A DNA stretch of 64,000 nucleotides from positions 81,179 through 145,178 of the forward strand of contig CAAFMS010000006.1 of the NCBI GenBank assembly GCA_900764105.1, read 5' to 3'. Positions 7,842 through 16,489 of the stretch are shown piece by piece. The notes beneath the pieces were generated by a model that was not told where the DNA came from, did no database searches, and saw only the letters and a list, made by a program, of their open reading frames with translations. Origin of the DNA: Clostridia bacterium (GTDB lineage Bacteria; Bacillota; Clostridia; Christensenellales; Borkfalkiaceae). Both the position numbers and the translations under genes were made by a program. The first letter of the stretch is position 1. Each line of letters begins with the position of its first letter.

Positions 7842-9194
7842 TTATTTTTTTGCCGCTTTTTTCTCGGCTTTTTCCGCCGCTTTGATTTCTTTTTTACGCC
7901 TCTTTTCTTCTTCCGCTTCGGCGACGTCCTCTGCTTTTAAAGAGGGCAGTTTTGCCTTCAACTCATCTTTAAGTTGCGATATTTCGACCTCGATTTCCGC
8001 AAGTCTTTGCGTTGCTTCCGCATTGTCTTTCGCGGAAAGCGCGTAGTCTTTTTCAAGATTGAGTTCAGATATACGCTCTTTGATCTTCTTTTTAAACTTA
8101 TCCGCTTTCTTCTCTTGTTTTACGCGGTTAGCCGACTGTCTCTTAATTACGTCGAGAAGAACCGCTCCGACTACTATCACGCCCGTTACCGCATAGGTTA
8201 TAAACGTGGGGGAAAGAGTGGAGTTGAACTGAACGAGCATAAAGTTAAGTCCCTGACGGATAACTACGAGAATTATCGCGCCGAAGATAGTTCCGACTAT
8301 CGACGCGAAACCGCCCGTCGTGCTTGTTCCGCCGATATAAACGCCTGCGATTGCGTCGAGTTCCTTTCCGCTTCCTTCCGAAAGGGGAATGGAGGGGTTC
8401 GTAGCGGTCCAGAAAATCGCCGCGATACCTGCGAAAAGTCCGCCTATAACGTACGCTATCATCTTGTATTTGTCTACGTCGATTCCCGAAAGGCGGGTAG
8501 CCTCTTCGTTACTTCCGATCGAAAGAATGTACCTTCCGATTTTCGTTTTGAACATGAGTACCATACATATAACGGTAAGACCCAAGACCCATACGAGACC
8601 TATGGGGAAGCCGTTAAGGTTGGAGAATACCGTCTGCAACCAACCCGTCGAGGGGTATTTTATAGCGGACGATTTATCCGTAATTCCCTGCGCTATAACA
8701 GCAGATATTCCTCGTGAGAACAACATCGTGCCGAGCGTTGCTATAAACGGAGGGAGTTTGCACTTCGCAACGAGAAAGCCGTTTAAAAATCCGAACAGCA
8801 GACCGACTATAATCATAATCGGTATCGTAAGCCAGAGGTTCGAAGTCATAGTGGTCGAACTGCCTACGACCGCGCCCGCTATGACGGTGGAAGCGAACAT
8901 AACCGTTCCGATCGAAAGGTCGATGCCGCCCGTCGATATAACGAACGTTACGCCTAAGCCTAAAATCGCGTAGGGAACGAACGATTTTACCATCGTAAGA
9001 AGGTTTGATTTTTCCGCGTAACTCGGATTGATGATAGTGAATATGATAAACAGAAAAATCGTCGCGCCGATTATTATCATATTCTGTTTGCCGTTTACTT
9101 TGAGGTAGTCAAGAGTTCTTACGCCCGTCCGACGCATTTTGCCGCGCAGGTTTAAAGTTGCTCCGAATGTTTTGCTTTCTTTTTCGTTAATCAT
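7842..9194 (-). CDS. Sugar ABC transporter permease, RbsC-like, with long charged C-terminal extension
   Basis: Membrane subunit of the ribose-type importer. Residues 30-355 hold the usual series of hydrophobic helices and the family sequence GGIDLSIGT in the first third, followed by LNGFLVAKCKLPPFIATLGT and VYIGGTSTTGGFASIVGT. About 95 extra residues follow the last helix. They are Lys/Glu/Ala-rich with coiled-coil character and end in KKAAKK, making 450 residues against about 320 for standard RbsC. The tail probably lies in the cytosol and could contact the ATPase or another protein. The ATG is preceded by GGGAG. It sits between the ATPase and binding-protein genes in one operon. Confidence 0.85.
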   Translation of the reverse strand: MINEKESKTFGATLNLRGKMRRTGVRTLDYLKVNGKQNMIIIGATIFLFIIFTIINPSYAEKSNLLTMVKSFVPYAILGLGVTFVISTGGIDLSIGTVMFASTVIAGAVVGSSTTMTSNLWLTIPIMIIVGLLFGFLNGFLVAKCKLPPFIATLGTMLFSRGISAVIAQGITDKSSAIKYPSTGWLQTVFSNLNGFPIGLVWVLGLTVICMVLMFKTKIGRYILSIGSNEEATRLSGIDVDKYKMIAYVIGGLFAGIAAIFWTATNPSIPLSEGSGKELDAIAGVYIGGTSTTGGFASIVGTIFGAIILVVIRQGLNFMLVQFNSTLSPTFITYAVTGVIVVGAVLLDVIKRQSANRVKQEKKADKFKKKIKERISELNLEKDYALSAKDNAEATQRLAEIEVEISQLKDELKAKLPSLKAEDVAEAEEEKRRKKEIKAAEKAEKKAAKK

Positions 9195-9220
9195 ATTATT
9201 TTCTCCCGTAATCTATATTT

Positions 9221-10723
9221 TTAGCGATCGGCGTTTTCACGCTTCGTCGCAAGTTGCATGATTTTTTCCTGATTTGCCTCGGAGATATCGAGTTCTCCCG
9301 TCTTTTTGCCTTCGCACATTACAAGCACTCTGTCGCTCATTCTGAGAATTTCCACGAGTTCGGACGAAATCATTATTATAGATTTTCCGCTCCTTGCAAG
9401 TTCGTTCATAAGCGTGTAGATTTCGCTTTTCGCCCCGACGTCGATACCTCTCGTCGGCTCGTCGAAGATAAGAATGTCGCTGTTTTTTATGAGCCAGCGC
9501 GCTATGATTACCTTTTGCTGGTTTCCGCCCGAAAGGTTTTTCAGAGCCTGTTCCATAGACGGAGTTTTCGTCTTTAACTTGGAGTTCTCGATCTGCGCTT
9601 CTTCCTTTATCTTTCTGTCGTTGATGATTCCGAATTTTATGTATTTGTCAAGCGACGCAAGCGCGGTATTCTCCGCGACCGATTTGTCGAGCATCAGCCC
9701 GTATCGTTTTCTGTCCTCCGAAAGATATCCTATGCCGAGATTTACGGCGTCTTTCGGCGATTTTATACTCACCGGTTTTCCGTTGACGTAAATTTCGCCC
9801 GAGTCGATGGGGTCCGCTCCGAAAATTGCCCTTGCGACCTCCGTTCTTCCCGCGCCCATAAGCCCCGAGAAACCGAGTACTTCGCCTTTACGCAACTTGA
9901 AACTTACGTTTTTGAAAAGGTTTCCCGACGTAAGATTCTTTACTTCGAGAACGGTTTCGGCGTCCTCGGGAACTTCGCTGTGAGTTTTCGGGTCTTCGTA
10001 AACGACCCTTCCTATCATCATGTTGATGATTTCGTCTTTCGTTACCGAATCGGTATCGACGGTGCCGACGTATTCGCCGTCTCTCATAACGGTTATTCTG
10101 TCGGAAATCTTCTTTATTTCGTCCATTCTGTGAGATATGTAAATCATTCCGATGCCTTTGGATTTAAGGTCTGCCATTATGCGGAACAATTCGTCTATCT
10201 CCGTCTGGGTGAGAGCGGCTGTCGGTTCGTCGAGAATTAAAACTTTACAATCTCTCGAAACCGCTTTCGCTATTTCGACCATCTGCTGTTTGCCGACGGT
10301 TAATCTGCCGAGTTTTATCTTAGGGTCGATGTCGATTCCTATGTGGTCGAAAATTGCGCGGGTCTCTTTTACCATATCGTTATCCTTTATGATAAATCCC
10401 GACCGCATTTCTCTGCCGATAAAAATGTTTTGCGCTACGGTAAGATCGTTCATCATATTGAGTTCCTGATGAACCATACTTATCCCTAACGCTTGCGATT
10501 CGCCGATGTTCTTTACGGCGTAAGGTTTGCCGAGATAAAAAATCTCTCCGGCGTCCGGTTGGTGAATTCCTGTAAGCACTTTCATAAGCGTCGATTTTCC
10601 CGCGCCGTTTTCACCGACGAGCGCGTGAACTTCGCCTTCCCGTAAATCGAAGTTTACGCCGTTTAAGGCCTGAACTCCGCGGAATCGCTTTGAAATCCCT
10701 TTCATTTCAAGCAACACACTCAT
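9221..10723 (-). CDS. Sugar ABC transporter ATPase with two nucleotide-binding domains (RbsA/MglA family)
   Basis: A 500-residue double ATPase that powers the sugar importer. The first domain has Walker A GENGAGKST near residue 36, Q-loop region MVHQELNMM and Walker B CKVLILDEPTAALT. The second has the degenerate P-loop GLMGAGRTEVARAIFG characteristic of RbsA/MglA, the signature LSGGNQQK and Walker B ILIFDEPTRGIDVGAK. Length and both half-sites match the family. It is the first gene of the operon, preceded by a TTGAAA-N17-TATGCT promoter and divergent from the AraC-type regulator, which probably controls it. Confidence 0.9.
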   Translation of the reverse strand: MSVLLEMKGISKRFRGVQALNGVNFDLREGEVHALVGENGAGKSTLMKVLTGIHQPDAGEIFYLGKPYAVKNIGESQALGISMVHQELNMMNDLTVAQNIFIGREMRSGFIIKDNDMVKETRAIFDHIGIDIDPKIKLGRLTVGKQQMVEIAKAVSRDCKVLILDEPTAALTQTEIDELFRIMADLKSKGIGMIYISHRMDEIKKISDRITVMRDGEYVGTVDTDSVTKDEIINMMIGRVVYEDPKTHSEVPEDAETVLEVKNLTSGNLFKNVSFKLRKGEVLGFSGLMGAGRTEVARAIFGADPIDSGEIYVNGKPVSIKSPKDAVNLGIGYLSEDRKRYGLMLDKSVAENTALASLDKYIKFGIINDRKIKEEAQIENSKLKTKTPSMEQALKNLSGGNQQKVIIARWLIKNSDILIFDEPTRGIDVGAKSEIYTLMNELARSGKSIIMISSELVEILRMSDRVLVMCEGKKTGELDISEANQEKIMQLATKRENADR

Positions 10724-10783
10724 TACATTCCCTCTTTTTGATTTTTGTGTCTAAGCGGGGTTTTCCTCGTTTCGACCTATTTC

Positions 10784-10812
10784 AGCATAACACAATAAAA
10801 GCGGCGTTTCAA
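10784..10812 (-). promoter_or_regulatory. Promoter of the sugar ABC operon
   Basis: TTGAAA, a 17-base spacer and TATGCT on the minus strand. The weak -10 box fits a promoter that needs an activator. The leader to the ATG is about 54 bases. Confidence 0.65.
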
Positions 10813-10906
10813 TATCAAAAAGTGGCGTTTTAACAGGTCAAGAAAATACATTGTGTAAATTGTTTGAAAAATTTATCAATTTTTGCAAGTTTTTTTTAAA
10901 ACAATA

Positions 10907-10935
10907 TTGAAATCTCGCGCTAAGCATGGTATAAT
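10907..10935 (+). promoter_or_regulatory. Promoter of the AraC-type regulator
   Basis: TTGAAA, a 17-base spacer and TATAAT with an extended TGG just before the -10 box. It lies back to back with the sugar operon promoter. Confidence 0.7.
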
Positions 10936-11006
10936 ATAGTTATAGAGTATATAGATCGTGCTCGGACGAGGTTTATATTTTCTCGTTCGAAGTCGGGAGA
11001 AGAACG

Positions 11007-11882
11007 ATGAGCGAAGAATTGCGACTTAAAAAGGAAGCGTATCGGGAGCATTACACGATTTCGAAAAGTAAGCCGTTGAAATTCAACACGAGGGTTTTAT
11101 ACGCGGGTAAACTCCAAAGAACGAAACAGTGGTCGGAAAATTATCACGAACACGATTTTCTCGAAATCGTATTCGTCACTTCCGGAGCGGGGCATATAAA
11201 AATCGGCGAAACTCTTTATAACGTCAAAAAGGGCGACCTCGCCATATATCCGCCGAACGCCGTTCATCGCGAGTACACTAACGGGCGGGAGCCTCTGGAA
11301 ATGGAATTCTTTGGGGTGACGGGGCTTAAAATCAATCTTCTGCCCGATAACTGTCTGTTCCCCGAGGGGCACGAGCCTATCGTTTCGGTGGGAAAAGATT
11401 TCGGTAGGTTCGAATGGCTTTTCTCCGCGCTTTTAAAGGAAACGCAGAACAGTTCCGAGCCGTATAGTGAAATGATGGCGGACTTCTACGTCAAAATTCT
11501 GTTGACGGAAATTTTGAGAAAAACCGAAATAAGTGAAACGACTTTGGTCAAGAACGCCGCTTTTTCGGAGATTTACACATATATACGGGATAATTTCACG
11601 ACCATAAACACGATAGACGATATATGCGAAAAACTTTACGTAAACAAATATTACGTCTCGCACATATTTAAAAAATATACGGGTTGTTCGCCTATGCAAT
11701 ACGTCACGAGGTGTCGTATCGCGCTTGCGAAAAGTCTTTTGGAAGAAACTAACCTAAACGTGAACGAAATAGCGGTGAAATGCGGTTACGAGGACGTTAT
11801 AAACTTCTTCCGCAATTTTAAAAAATCCGAAAATACGACGCCGCTCGCTTATCGTATCGCCGTAACTGGAACGCAGAGTTGA
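11007..11882 (+). CDS. AraC-family regulator with N-terminal cupin sensor
   Basis: A 291-residue transcription factor. Residues 40-120 form an AraC-type cupin (HEHDFLEIVFVTSGAGHIKIG, GDLAIYPPNAVH) that would bind a ligand. Residues 185-285 hold the paired helix-turn-helix of the AraC/XylS family (IDDICEKLYVNKYYVSHIFKKY and LNVNEIAVKCGYEDVINFFRNFKK). It is transcribed divergently from the sugar ABC operon, so it is most simply its regulator. The start ATG has GGGAG and GAAGAA upstream. The sugar signal is unknown. Confidence 0.88.
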   Translation: MSEELRLKKEAYREHYTISKSKPLKFNTRVLYAGKLQRTKQWSENYHEHDFLEIVFVTSGAGHIKIGETLYNVKKGDLAIYPPNAVHREYTNGREPLEMEFFGVTGLKINLLPDNCLFPEGHEPIVSVGKDFGRFEWLFSALLKETQNSSEPYSEMMADFYVKILLTEILRKTEISETTLVKNAAFSEIYTYIRDNFTTINTIDDICEKLYVNKYYVSHIFKKYTGCSPMQYVTRCRIALAKSLLEETNLNVNEIAVKCGYEDVINFFRNFKKSENTTPLAYRIAVTGTQS

Positions 11883-11990
11883 CTATAATACGCCGTCGGG
11901 TTTTACGGGGAAAGATAACGCCCGAGGGGTGATTCCAAAGCGGGCGTCGCCATCGGCAACCCGTCTCGTATTTTGCGACAACAATAACGA

Positions 11991-12013
11991 TAAGTTGCCC
12001 TATAAGTCGATTA
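11991..12013 (+). repeat. Dispersed intergenic motif, copy 3
   Basis: TAAGTTGCCC precedes TATAAGTCGATTA in the gap between the AraC gene and the P-type ATPase gene. The rest of this 240-base gap holds no gene; a short CCTCTCTCGTCG stretch resembles the inverted repeat at 20.0 kb. Confidence 0.6.
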
Positions 12014-12062
12014 TCCTTGCTTTTAACCTCTCTCGTCGTTTCGTATAATTACAACGTTAAAA

Positions 12063-12100
12063 CCGCCGCAAGGCGAAGCGTTCGCTTCGCCTTGCGGCGG
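12063..12100 (-). terminator. Strong hairpin between convergent genes, terminator of the P-type ATPase operon
   Basis: CCGCCGCAAGGCGAAG pairs perfectly with CTTCGCCTTGCGGCGG around a 6-base loop. It can serve both strands; only short T-rich sequence follows, so efficiency is uncertain. Confidence 0.65.
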
Positions 12101-12125
12101 TCTGTCGTTTACAACTTTAAATCCG

Positions 12126-14885
12126 TTATTTCTTTGCGGATAGAATCAGTTTTCTTATATACTTAACGAACACCACTATTTCGTGCCAGATAAGCGGAGC
12201 GAACGAACAGACGGCGGTTATAATCCATTCCGTGGGGTTGAGGTTCGCCGTCGAGAATACCGTTCTTATCGCGGGTATTTCTATTACCGCGAATTGAAGG
12301 GCGATACCTGCTACGAATGCAATCGCCATCATTGCGTTTTTGCTTTTGAACACGGTCACGAACGACTTGTTTTCGTCTCTCATTCCGAGCATGTGCAGAA
12401 GTTCGCCGAATGCGAGAGTCGTGAACGCCATAGTCTGCGCTTGGTGCAAAATTTCCTCGTCCGCGAATAGGTTTTTGATTGCGGAGAGTGAGTACGCGCC
12501 GTTGAGCCAGCCTACCGAGAAATATGCGAGAAGTACCGAAACGGTAAGTATCGCGCCTCTTACGAGGATAAGAGCCATGCCGCCGTGAGCGAAAATGCTT
12601 TCGCTCGGATCTCTCGGCTTGTCGTTCATAACGTCGCTCGAAGTTTTATCCATTCCGAGCGCGATTGCGGGCAGACTGTCGGTAATCAGATTGACCCATA
12701 AAAGGTGAATCGCGATAAGCGGGGCGGGAAGTCCTACGCAGATTATCAGAAACATAGCGAGAACTTCGGCGATATTGCTCGATATAAGGAACAATATGGT
12801 CTTTTTGATATTCGCGAAAATGCCTCTGCCTTCCTCGACCGCTTTTTCGATAGAAGCGAAGTTGTCGTCCGTGAGAACCATATCCGCCGCGCCTTTCGCG
12901 ACGTCCGTTCCCGTAATTCCCATAGCGATTCCTATGTCCGCCGCCTTTAAACTCGGGGCGTCGTTTACGCCGTCGCCCGTCATCGCGCATATATTGCCGT
13001 TCGCTTTGAACGCCTTTACGATCTGCACCTTGTTTTCGGGCGAAACTCTTGCGAAAACTCTCGTCGTCCTGCACGCTTCGCGAAGTTCTTCTTCCGTCAG
13101 CGCGTCAACTTCCGCGCCAGTTTTGCATTGACTTTTATCCTCGCAGATTCCGAGTTCTTTCGCTATTGCGAACGCCGTGTCTTTGTGGTCGCCCGTAATC
13201 ATTACGGTGACTATTCCCGCTTTTTTGAATTTCTCGACCGCGCCTTTGGCTTCGGGACGGGCGGGGTCTACCATTGCCACAAGCCCCACGAATACGAGTT
13301 CTTCCTCGTTCGGCTTTTCGGTCTCTCTTATCGCGAGCGCGAGTACCCTCAACGCTTTACCCGAGAAATACGAGTTGATTTCGTAGATTTTCTTTATATC
13401 TTCGTCGGTAATCGGTCTTATAACGCCGTTTTCCGAAATAGCGTTCGTATGGGCGAGAATAGAGTCGAGCGCGCCTTTCGTGTAGGCGATTTTTCTGTCT
13501 CCCTCGTCGTGAACGGTTGTCATCATCTTCCTTTCGCTGTCGAAGGGCAGTTCGTCCGTTCTCGGGGTCTGTCTTTCGAGTTCCGACTTTTTCATTCCGA
13601 GTTCGCCCGCAAAGTTTACGAGCGCGATTTCCGTCGGGTCTCCGTACACTCCTTCGTCAACGGTGGCGTTGGAGCAGAGGCACATTCCCTTGGCGAGAAG
13701 CCTGAAATCGGTTTCGGCAACCGAAGCGAAGTCCTTTCTTTCGACTATTCTTCCGCTTTGATATGCCTCGACTACCGTCATTTTGTTCTGGGTTAAAGTT
13801 CCCGTTTTATCCGAACATACTACCGAAACCGCGCCGAGTGTTTCGACCGACGGGAGTTTTCTCACGATGGTGTTCGCCTTAACCATTTTCTGTACGCCTA
13901 TTGCGAGAACTATGGTAACGACAGCGGGCAGTCCTTCGGGAATTGCCGCGACCGCGAGCGAAATGGACGATAAAATCGTTTCTATGTAAGCCTCGACGAC
14001 CGTACCTCTTCCGTCGATGAATATCCATATAAGGTCCGCGATAAATACCGCGATAACTACCGCAAGGGTGATAAGTCCGAGCGATTTCGAAAGTTTTGCA
14101 AGTACCTTTTGAAGGGGAGTGAGTTCCTCGGGTTCTTCGTCGATTGCCGTCGCGATTTTACCGATTTCCGTTTCCATTCCCTTTGCGATAACTACGCCCA
14201 AGCCCCTGCCGTAAGAAACGGGCGAGGACATATACGCGCAGTTTATTCTGTCGGCGATTCCGACGGGTTCGGAAAGGGTAACGCCTGCCGATTTTTCGAC
14301 TTGCGTCGATTCTCCAGTAAGGCTCGATTCGTTTACTTTGAGGTTGTAAGACTCGATTAGTCTTATGTCCGCGCCGATAGTGTCGCCCTCTTCGATTACG
14401 ACTATATCGCCGTAAACGAGGTCCTCCGATTTGATTTTGCGGCGTTTTCCGTCTCTTATCACCGTGGTTTCGGGACTCGATAACTTTTTAAGCGCGTCGA
14501 GCGAGGACTGAGCCTTGATTTCCTGTACCGTACCTATAATCGCGTTGATTATTACGACGGCGAGGATAATGATTACGTCGGGCCAGTCGCCTACCGAGAA
14601 GAAGTCGAACGTACCGCCGCCGCGTAGGCACTTCACCGTTTCGTAAACGGATACGATTGCGGTGACGATAATCGCGGCGAAGAGAACGAAGATCATCGCG
14701 TCGTTGAACTGCGAGAAGAAAATCTTCCACCACGGTTCTTTTGCTTTTTCGGCGAGTTTATTCTTGCCGTAGAGTTCGAGCCTTTTTTCCGCTTCCTCTT
14801 CGGTAAGCCCCGTCGTCTTGTCTGTTCCGAGAAGTTTTAATACCTCTTCCGAACCGAGCGTTTCGGCGTTTTTCACCTTTTCCAT
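12126..14885 (-). CDS. P-type cation-transporting ATPase, Ca2+/Mn2+ (PMR1/SERCA-like) type
   Basis: A 919-residue membrane pump. Visible are TGES (actuator domain), PEGLP in helix M4, the phosphorylation motif DKTGTLTQNKM, TGDGVNDAPSLKAADIG in the P domain and VNLITDSLPA in helix M6. PEGLP together with Asn and Asp in M6 are the cation ligands of type II Ca2+ pumps; some relatives also move Mn2+. The start is the ATG at 14885, one base after the mntP stop; AAAGGAG lies inside the end of mntP. Its place behind mntP and a Mn riboswitch suggests a role in Mn2+ or Mn2+/Ca2+ efflux here. The metal is inferred from context, not proved by residues. Confidence 0.88.
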   Translation of the reverse strand: MEKVKNAETLGSEEVLKLLGTDKTTGLTEEEAEKRLELYGKNKLAEKAKEPWWKIFFSQFNDAMIFVLFAAIIVTAIVSVYETVKCLRGGGTFDFFSVGDWPDVIIILAVVIINAIIGTVQEIKAQSSLDALKKLSSPETTVIRDGKRRKIKSEDLVYGDIVVIEEGDTIGADIRLIESYNLKVNESSLTGESTQVEKSAGVTLSEPVGIADRINCAYMSSPVSYGRGLGVVIAKGMETEIGKIATAIDEEPEELTPLQKVLAKLSKSLGLITLAVVIAVFIADLIWIFIDGRGTVVEAYIETILSSISLAVAAIPEGLPAVVTIVLAIGVQKMVKANTIVRKLPSVETLGAVSVVCSDKTGTLTQNKMTVVEAYQSGRIVERKDFASVAETDFRLLAKGMCLCSNATVDEGVYGDPTEIALVNFAGELGMKKSELERQTPRTDELPFDSERKMMTTVHDEGDRKIAYTKGALDSILAHTNAISENGVIRPITDEDIKKIYEINSYFSGKALRVLALAIRETEKPNEEELVFVGLVAMVDPARPEAKGAVEKFKKAGIVTVMITGDHKDTAFAIAKELGICEDKSQCKTGAEVDALTEEELREACRTTRVFARVSPENKVQIVKAFKANGNICAMTGDGVNDAPSLKAADIGIAMGITGTDVAKGAADMVLTDDNFASIEKAVEEGRGIFANIKKTILFLISSNIAEVLAMFLIICVGLPAPLIAIHLLWVNLITDSLPAIALGMDKTSSDVMNDKPRDPSESIFAHGGMALILVRGAILTVSVLLAYFSVGWLNGAYSLSAIKNLFADEEILHQAQTMAFTTLAFGELLHMLGMRDENKSFVTVFKSKNAMMAIAFVAGIALQFAVIEIPAIRTVFSTANLNPTEWIITAVCSFAPLIWHEIVVFVKYIRKLILSAKK

Positions 14886-14886
14886 A

Positions 14887-15498
14887 TTATATAATAACTC
14901 CTTTGATAAATATTTCAAGACCTATGATTATCAGAATTACGCCGCCGAGTATGGTTGCTTTCCCCGCAAGTTTCGTTCCGAATTTTTTTCCTATGTAAGT
15001 TCCCGCGACGCAGATTCCGAACGTCACCGCCGCGACGATTGCGGAGCAGACGAGGGCTTCCGTCACCTTGTATTCAGCTATGGTAAAACCGACCGACAAG
15101 GCGTCTATAGAAGTCGCGATTCCCTGAACGAGAAGTCGCAATAGAGTAAGTTTTGTTACCGCCGTCGCCTCTTCGCCGTTTTCGCCGTTTATATCGTTGT
15201 CGCCTTTGTTTTTTATGCCTTCATAGAGCATTTTGCCGCCGATAAACAGAAGCAGAACGAGCGCTATATACGGCACGGCTTTCTGAAACGCCGTAAATTG
15301 TTCGGCCGCGAAGCGAACGAGTACCCAACCGAGCATAGGCATCAGAAACTGGAAAAACGCGAAGGTTCCCGAAATAGAAAACTCTTTCGACTTTTTCATA
15401 TTCGGTTCGGCAAGCCCGTTTGCCGCCGATACGGAAAACGCGTCCATCGCAAGCCCTACGCCGAGCAGCGCGCTGTTAAAGAAAAACAAAAAATCCAC
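14887..15498 (-). CDS. mntP: Manganese efflux pump MntP
   Basis: A 203-residue membrane protein of the MntP (DUF204) family. Two repeated halves carry the conserved acidic motifs GLAMDAFSVSAANGL near residue 18 and TSIDALSVGFTIAEY in the second half, separated by a charged loop (KGDNDINGENGEE). The GTG at 15498 is chosen because an upstream ATG would place a transcription terminator inside the coding region. From GTG the distance to MDAF matches the family, and GCGAGG lies seven bases upstream. It is the first gene of an operon with the P-type ATPase and follows a Mn riboswitch. It exports excess Mn2+. Confidence 0.88.
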   Translation of the reverse strand: MDFLFFFNSALLGVGLAMDAFSVSAANGLAEPNMKKSKEFSISGTFAFFQFLMPMLGWVLVRFAAEQFTAFQKAVPYIALVLLLFIGGKMLYEGIKNKGDNDINGENGEEATAVTKLTLLRLLVQGIATSIDALSVGFTIAEYKVTEALVCSAIVAAVTFGICVAGTYIGKKFGTKLAGKATILGGVILIIIGLEIFIKGVII

Positions 15499-15527
15499 AA
15501 AAAAACCTCGCATAACGCTATGCAAGG
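15499..15527 (-). terminator. Riboswitch expression platform terminator, overlapping the mntP ribosome site
   Basis: On the minus strand CCTTGCATA pairs with TATGCGAGG (one G-U pair) and is followed by TTTTTTT. The T-run ends exactly at the GTG start and the 3' arm carries GCGAGG, the likely Shine-Dalgarno. GCTATGC just upstream (15557-15563) can pair with the terminator's 5' half as antiterminator. Confidence 0.8.
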
Positions 15528-15567
15528 TCAAAAAACAATATATTTATAGACTTATAGCATAGCAAAC

Positions 15568-15724
15568 GTTATACTCAAGTCTCGTAATTTAAAGCAAGCC
15601 AGATTTAAAATCGGTGTGTTGACTTGCTACGAACGCCCGTAATTTTGTCGCCATATCCGTCCGTTTCGACGTTTACTCGGCGGTTTCGCTCGGACTGTTC
15701 GCTCACTACTCCCCTAAGAAGTAA
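15568..15724 (-). ncRNA. yybP-ykoY family manganese riboswitch aptamer
   Basis: The minus-strand RNA contains GGGGAGUAG (15706-15714), the family hallmark. Near its 3' end it has CGAGACUU followed by GAGUA, which pairs with UACUU at the 5' end to close helix P1. The RNA would start almost exactly at the aptamer, since TTGACA-N17-TAAAAT ends at 15729. It lies directly upstream of mntP and a P-type ATPase, the classical regulon of this riboswitch. The family binds Mn2+ and turns expression on. The middle helices were not fully folded by hand. Confidence 0.8.
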
Positions 15725-15728
15725 GAGC

Positions 15729-15757
15729 ATTTTAACACAAATAATTTTGTATGTCAA
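15729..15757 (-). promoter_or_regulatory. Promoter of the Mn riboswitch-mntP-ATPase transcript
   Basis: TTGACA, a 17-base spacer and TAAAAT on the minus strand. Transcription would start near 15722, at the first helix of the aptamer. Confidence 0.75.
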
Positions 15758-15793
15758 CAAAAAAACGTAAAAATCGTGAAAAGCAAAAAGGGT

Positions 15794-15828
15794 CGGCTCG
15801 GCAAATACGTAAAACGTTTGCCGAGCCG
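15794..15828 (-). terminator. GC-rich hairpin, possible terminator
   Basis: CGGCTCGGCAAA pairs with TTTGCCGAGCCG. On the minus strand CTTTTTGCTTTT follows after five bases. No minus-strand gene lies close upstream, so its role is unclear. Confidence 0.4.
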
Positions 15829-15880
15829 TTCGATATGGGGATATCGATATGTCAAACGTTATGTTTTACGGACTATATAT

Positions 15881-15912
15881 GCCAGACAAGATTTGTTTTA
15901 TTCCTGTCTGGC
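15881..15912. promoter_or_regulatory. Inverted repeat upstream of the XRE regulator (possible operator or terminator)
   Basis: GCCAGACA and TGTCTGGC are perfect 8-bp arms around a 16-base centre, about 30 bases upstream of the -35 box of the XRE gene. Confidence 0.45.
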
Positions 15913-15942
15913 ATTTGTCAATAATCAGTATACCATAGTATT

Positions 15943-15971
15943 TTAACTTGTGTCAAGCATTTATATATAAT
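15943..15971 (+). promoter_or_regulatory. Promoter of the XRE regulator
   Basis: TTAACT, a 17-base spacer and TATAAT; transcription would start about 24 bases before the ATG. Confidence 0.55.
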
Positions 15972-16001
15972 AGTATCGAAATAATTTACGGGGTAGGGCG
16001 T

Positions 16002-16280
16002 ATGCTGAACGAAAAAATTAAAGAACTGAGGAAGGCGAAGAGAGTATCGCAAGTAGAGATGGCAAGCGCGTTAGGGCTTACGAAGCAATGCGTGAGCAAC
16101 TGGGAAAACGACAACATACAACCGTCGATAGAGATGCTCGTAAAAATCGCAGATTATTTCGGAGTGACCACGGACTATTTGTTATGCAGAAGTGAGACGG
16201 ACATAATAAATGTAGAAGGATTAACGCCCGTAGAAATATCGCACATAAGAGATATAGTCGCCGATTTAAGAAATCGTTAA
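16002..16280 (+). CDS. XRE-family helix-turn-helix regulator
   Basis: A 92-residue protein. Residues 1-62 form the HTH_3 domain (MLNEKIKELRKAKRVSQVEM, LGLTKQCVSNWENDNIQPS, LVKIADYFGVTTDYLL). About 25 further residues predict a helix that may dimerise. The ATG at 16002 starts the domain as in relatives; the longer reading upstream has no ribosome site. It is monocistronic, with a perfect terminator hairpin after it. An inverted repeat upstream of its promoter may be its own operator. Targets are unknown. Confidence 0.85.
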   Translation: MLNEKIKELRKAKRVSQVEMASALGLTKQCVSNWENDNIQPSIEMLVKIADYFGVTTDYLLCRSETDIINVEGLTPVEISHIRDIVADLRNR

Positions 16281-16326
16281 GTTTTCTACGAGTTGTTATT
16301 AGAACGACTTGCTTTTAAAAATTTTC

Positions 16327-16347
16327 GGGACGGCGCCTCGACGTCCC
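16327..16347. repeat. Dispersed GGGACG...CGTCCC palindromic repeat, copy 1
   Basis: GGGACGGCGCCTCGACGTCCC. Its reverse complement differs by one base from a sequence at 40969-40990, so it is a short repeat in intergenic DNA. Confidence 0.55.
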
Positions 16348-16410
16348 GCCGAAACGTTTGTTTTTTATAACACAAAAGACATATTACGAAGATAGATTTT
16401 AGTATAGCGA

Positions 16411-16452
16411 AAAAGCGAGGGCGAGTCGGTTTACCGACTCGCCCTCGCTTTT
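16411..16452. terminator. Perfect bidirectional terminator
   Basis: A 20-bp perfect stem with a 2-base loop, starting AAAAGCGAGGGC and ending GCCCTCGCTTTT, lies between the convergent XRE gene and the gene at 16490-17215. A/T tails on both sides let it work for both. Confidence 0.9.
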
Positions 16453-16489
16453 TATATTAACCTGTTGTTTGTACTATACTTATTCGGCT

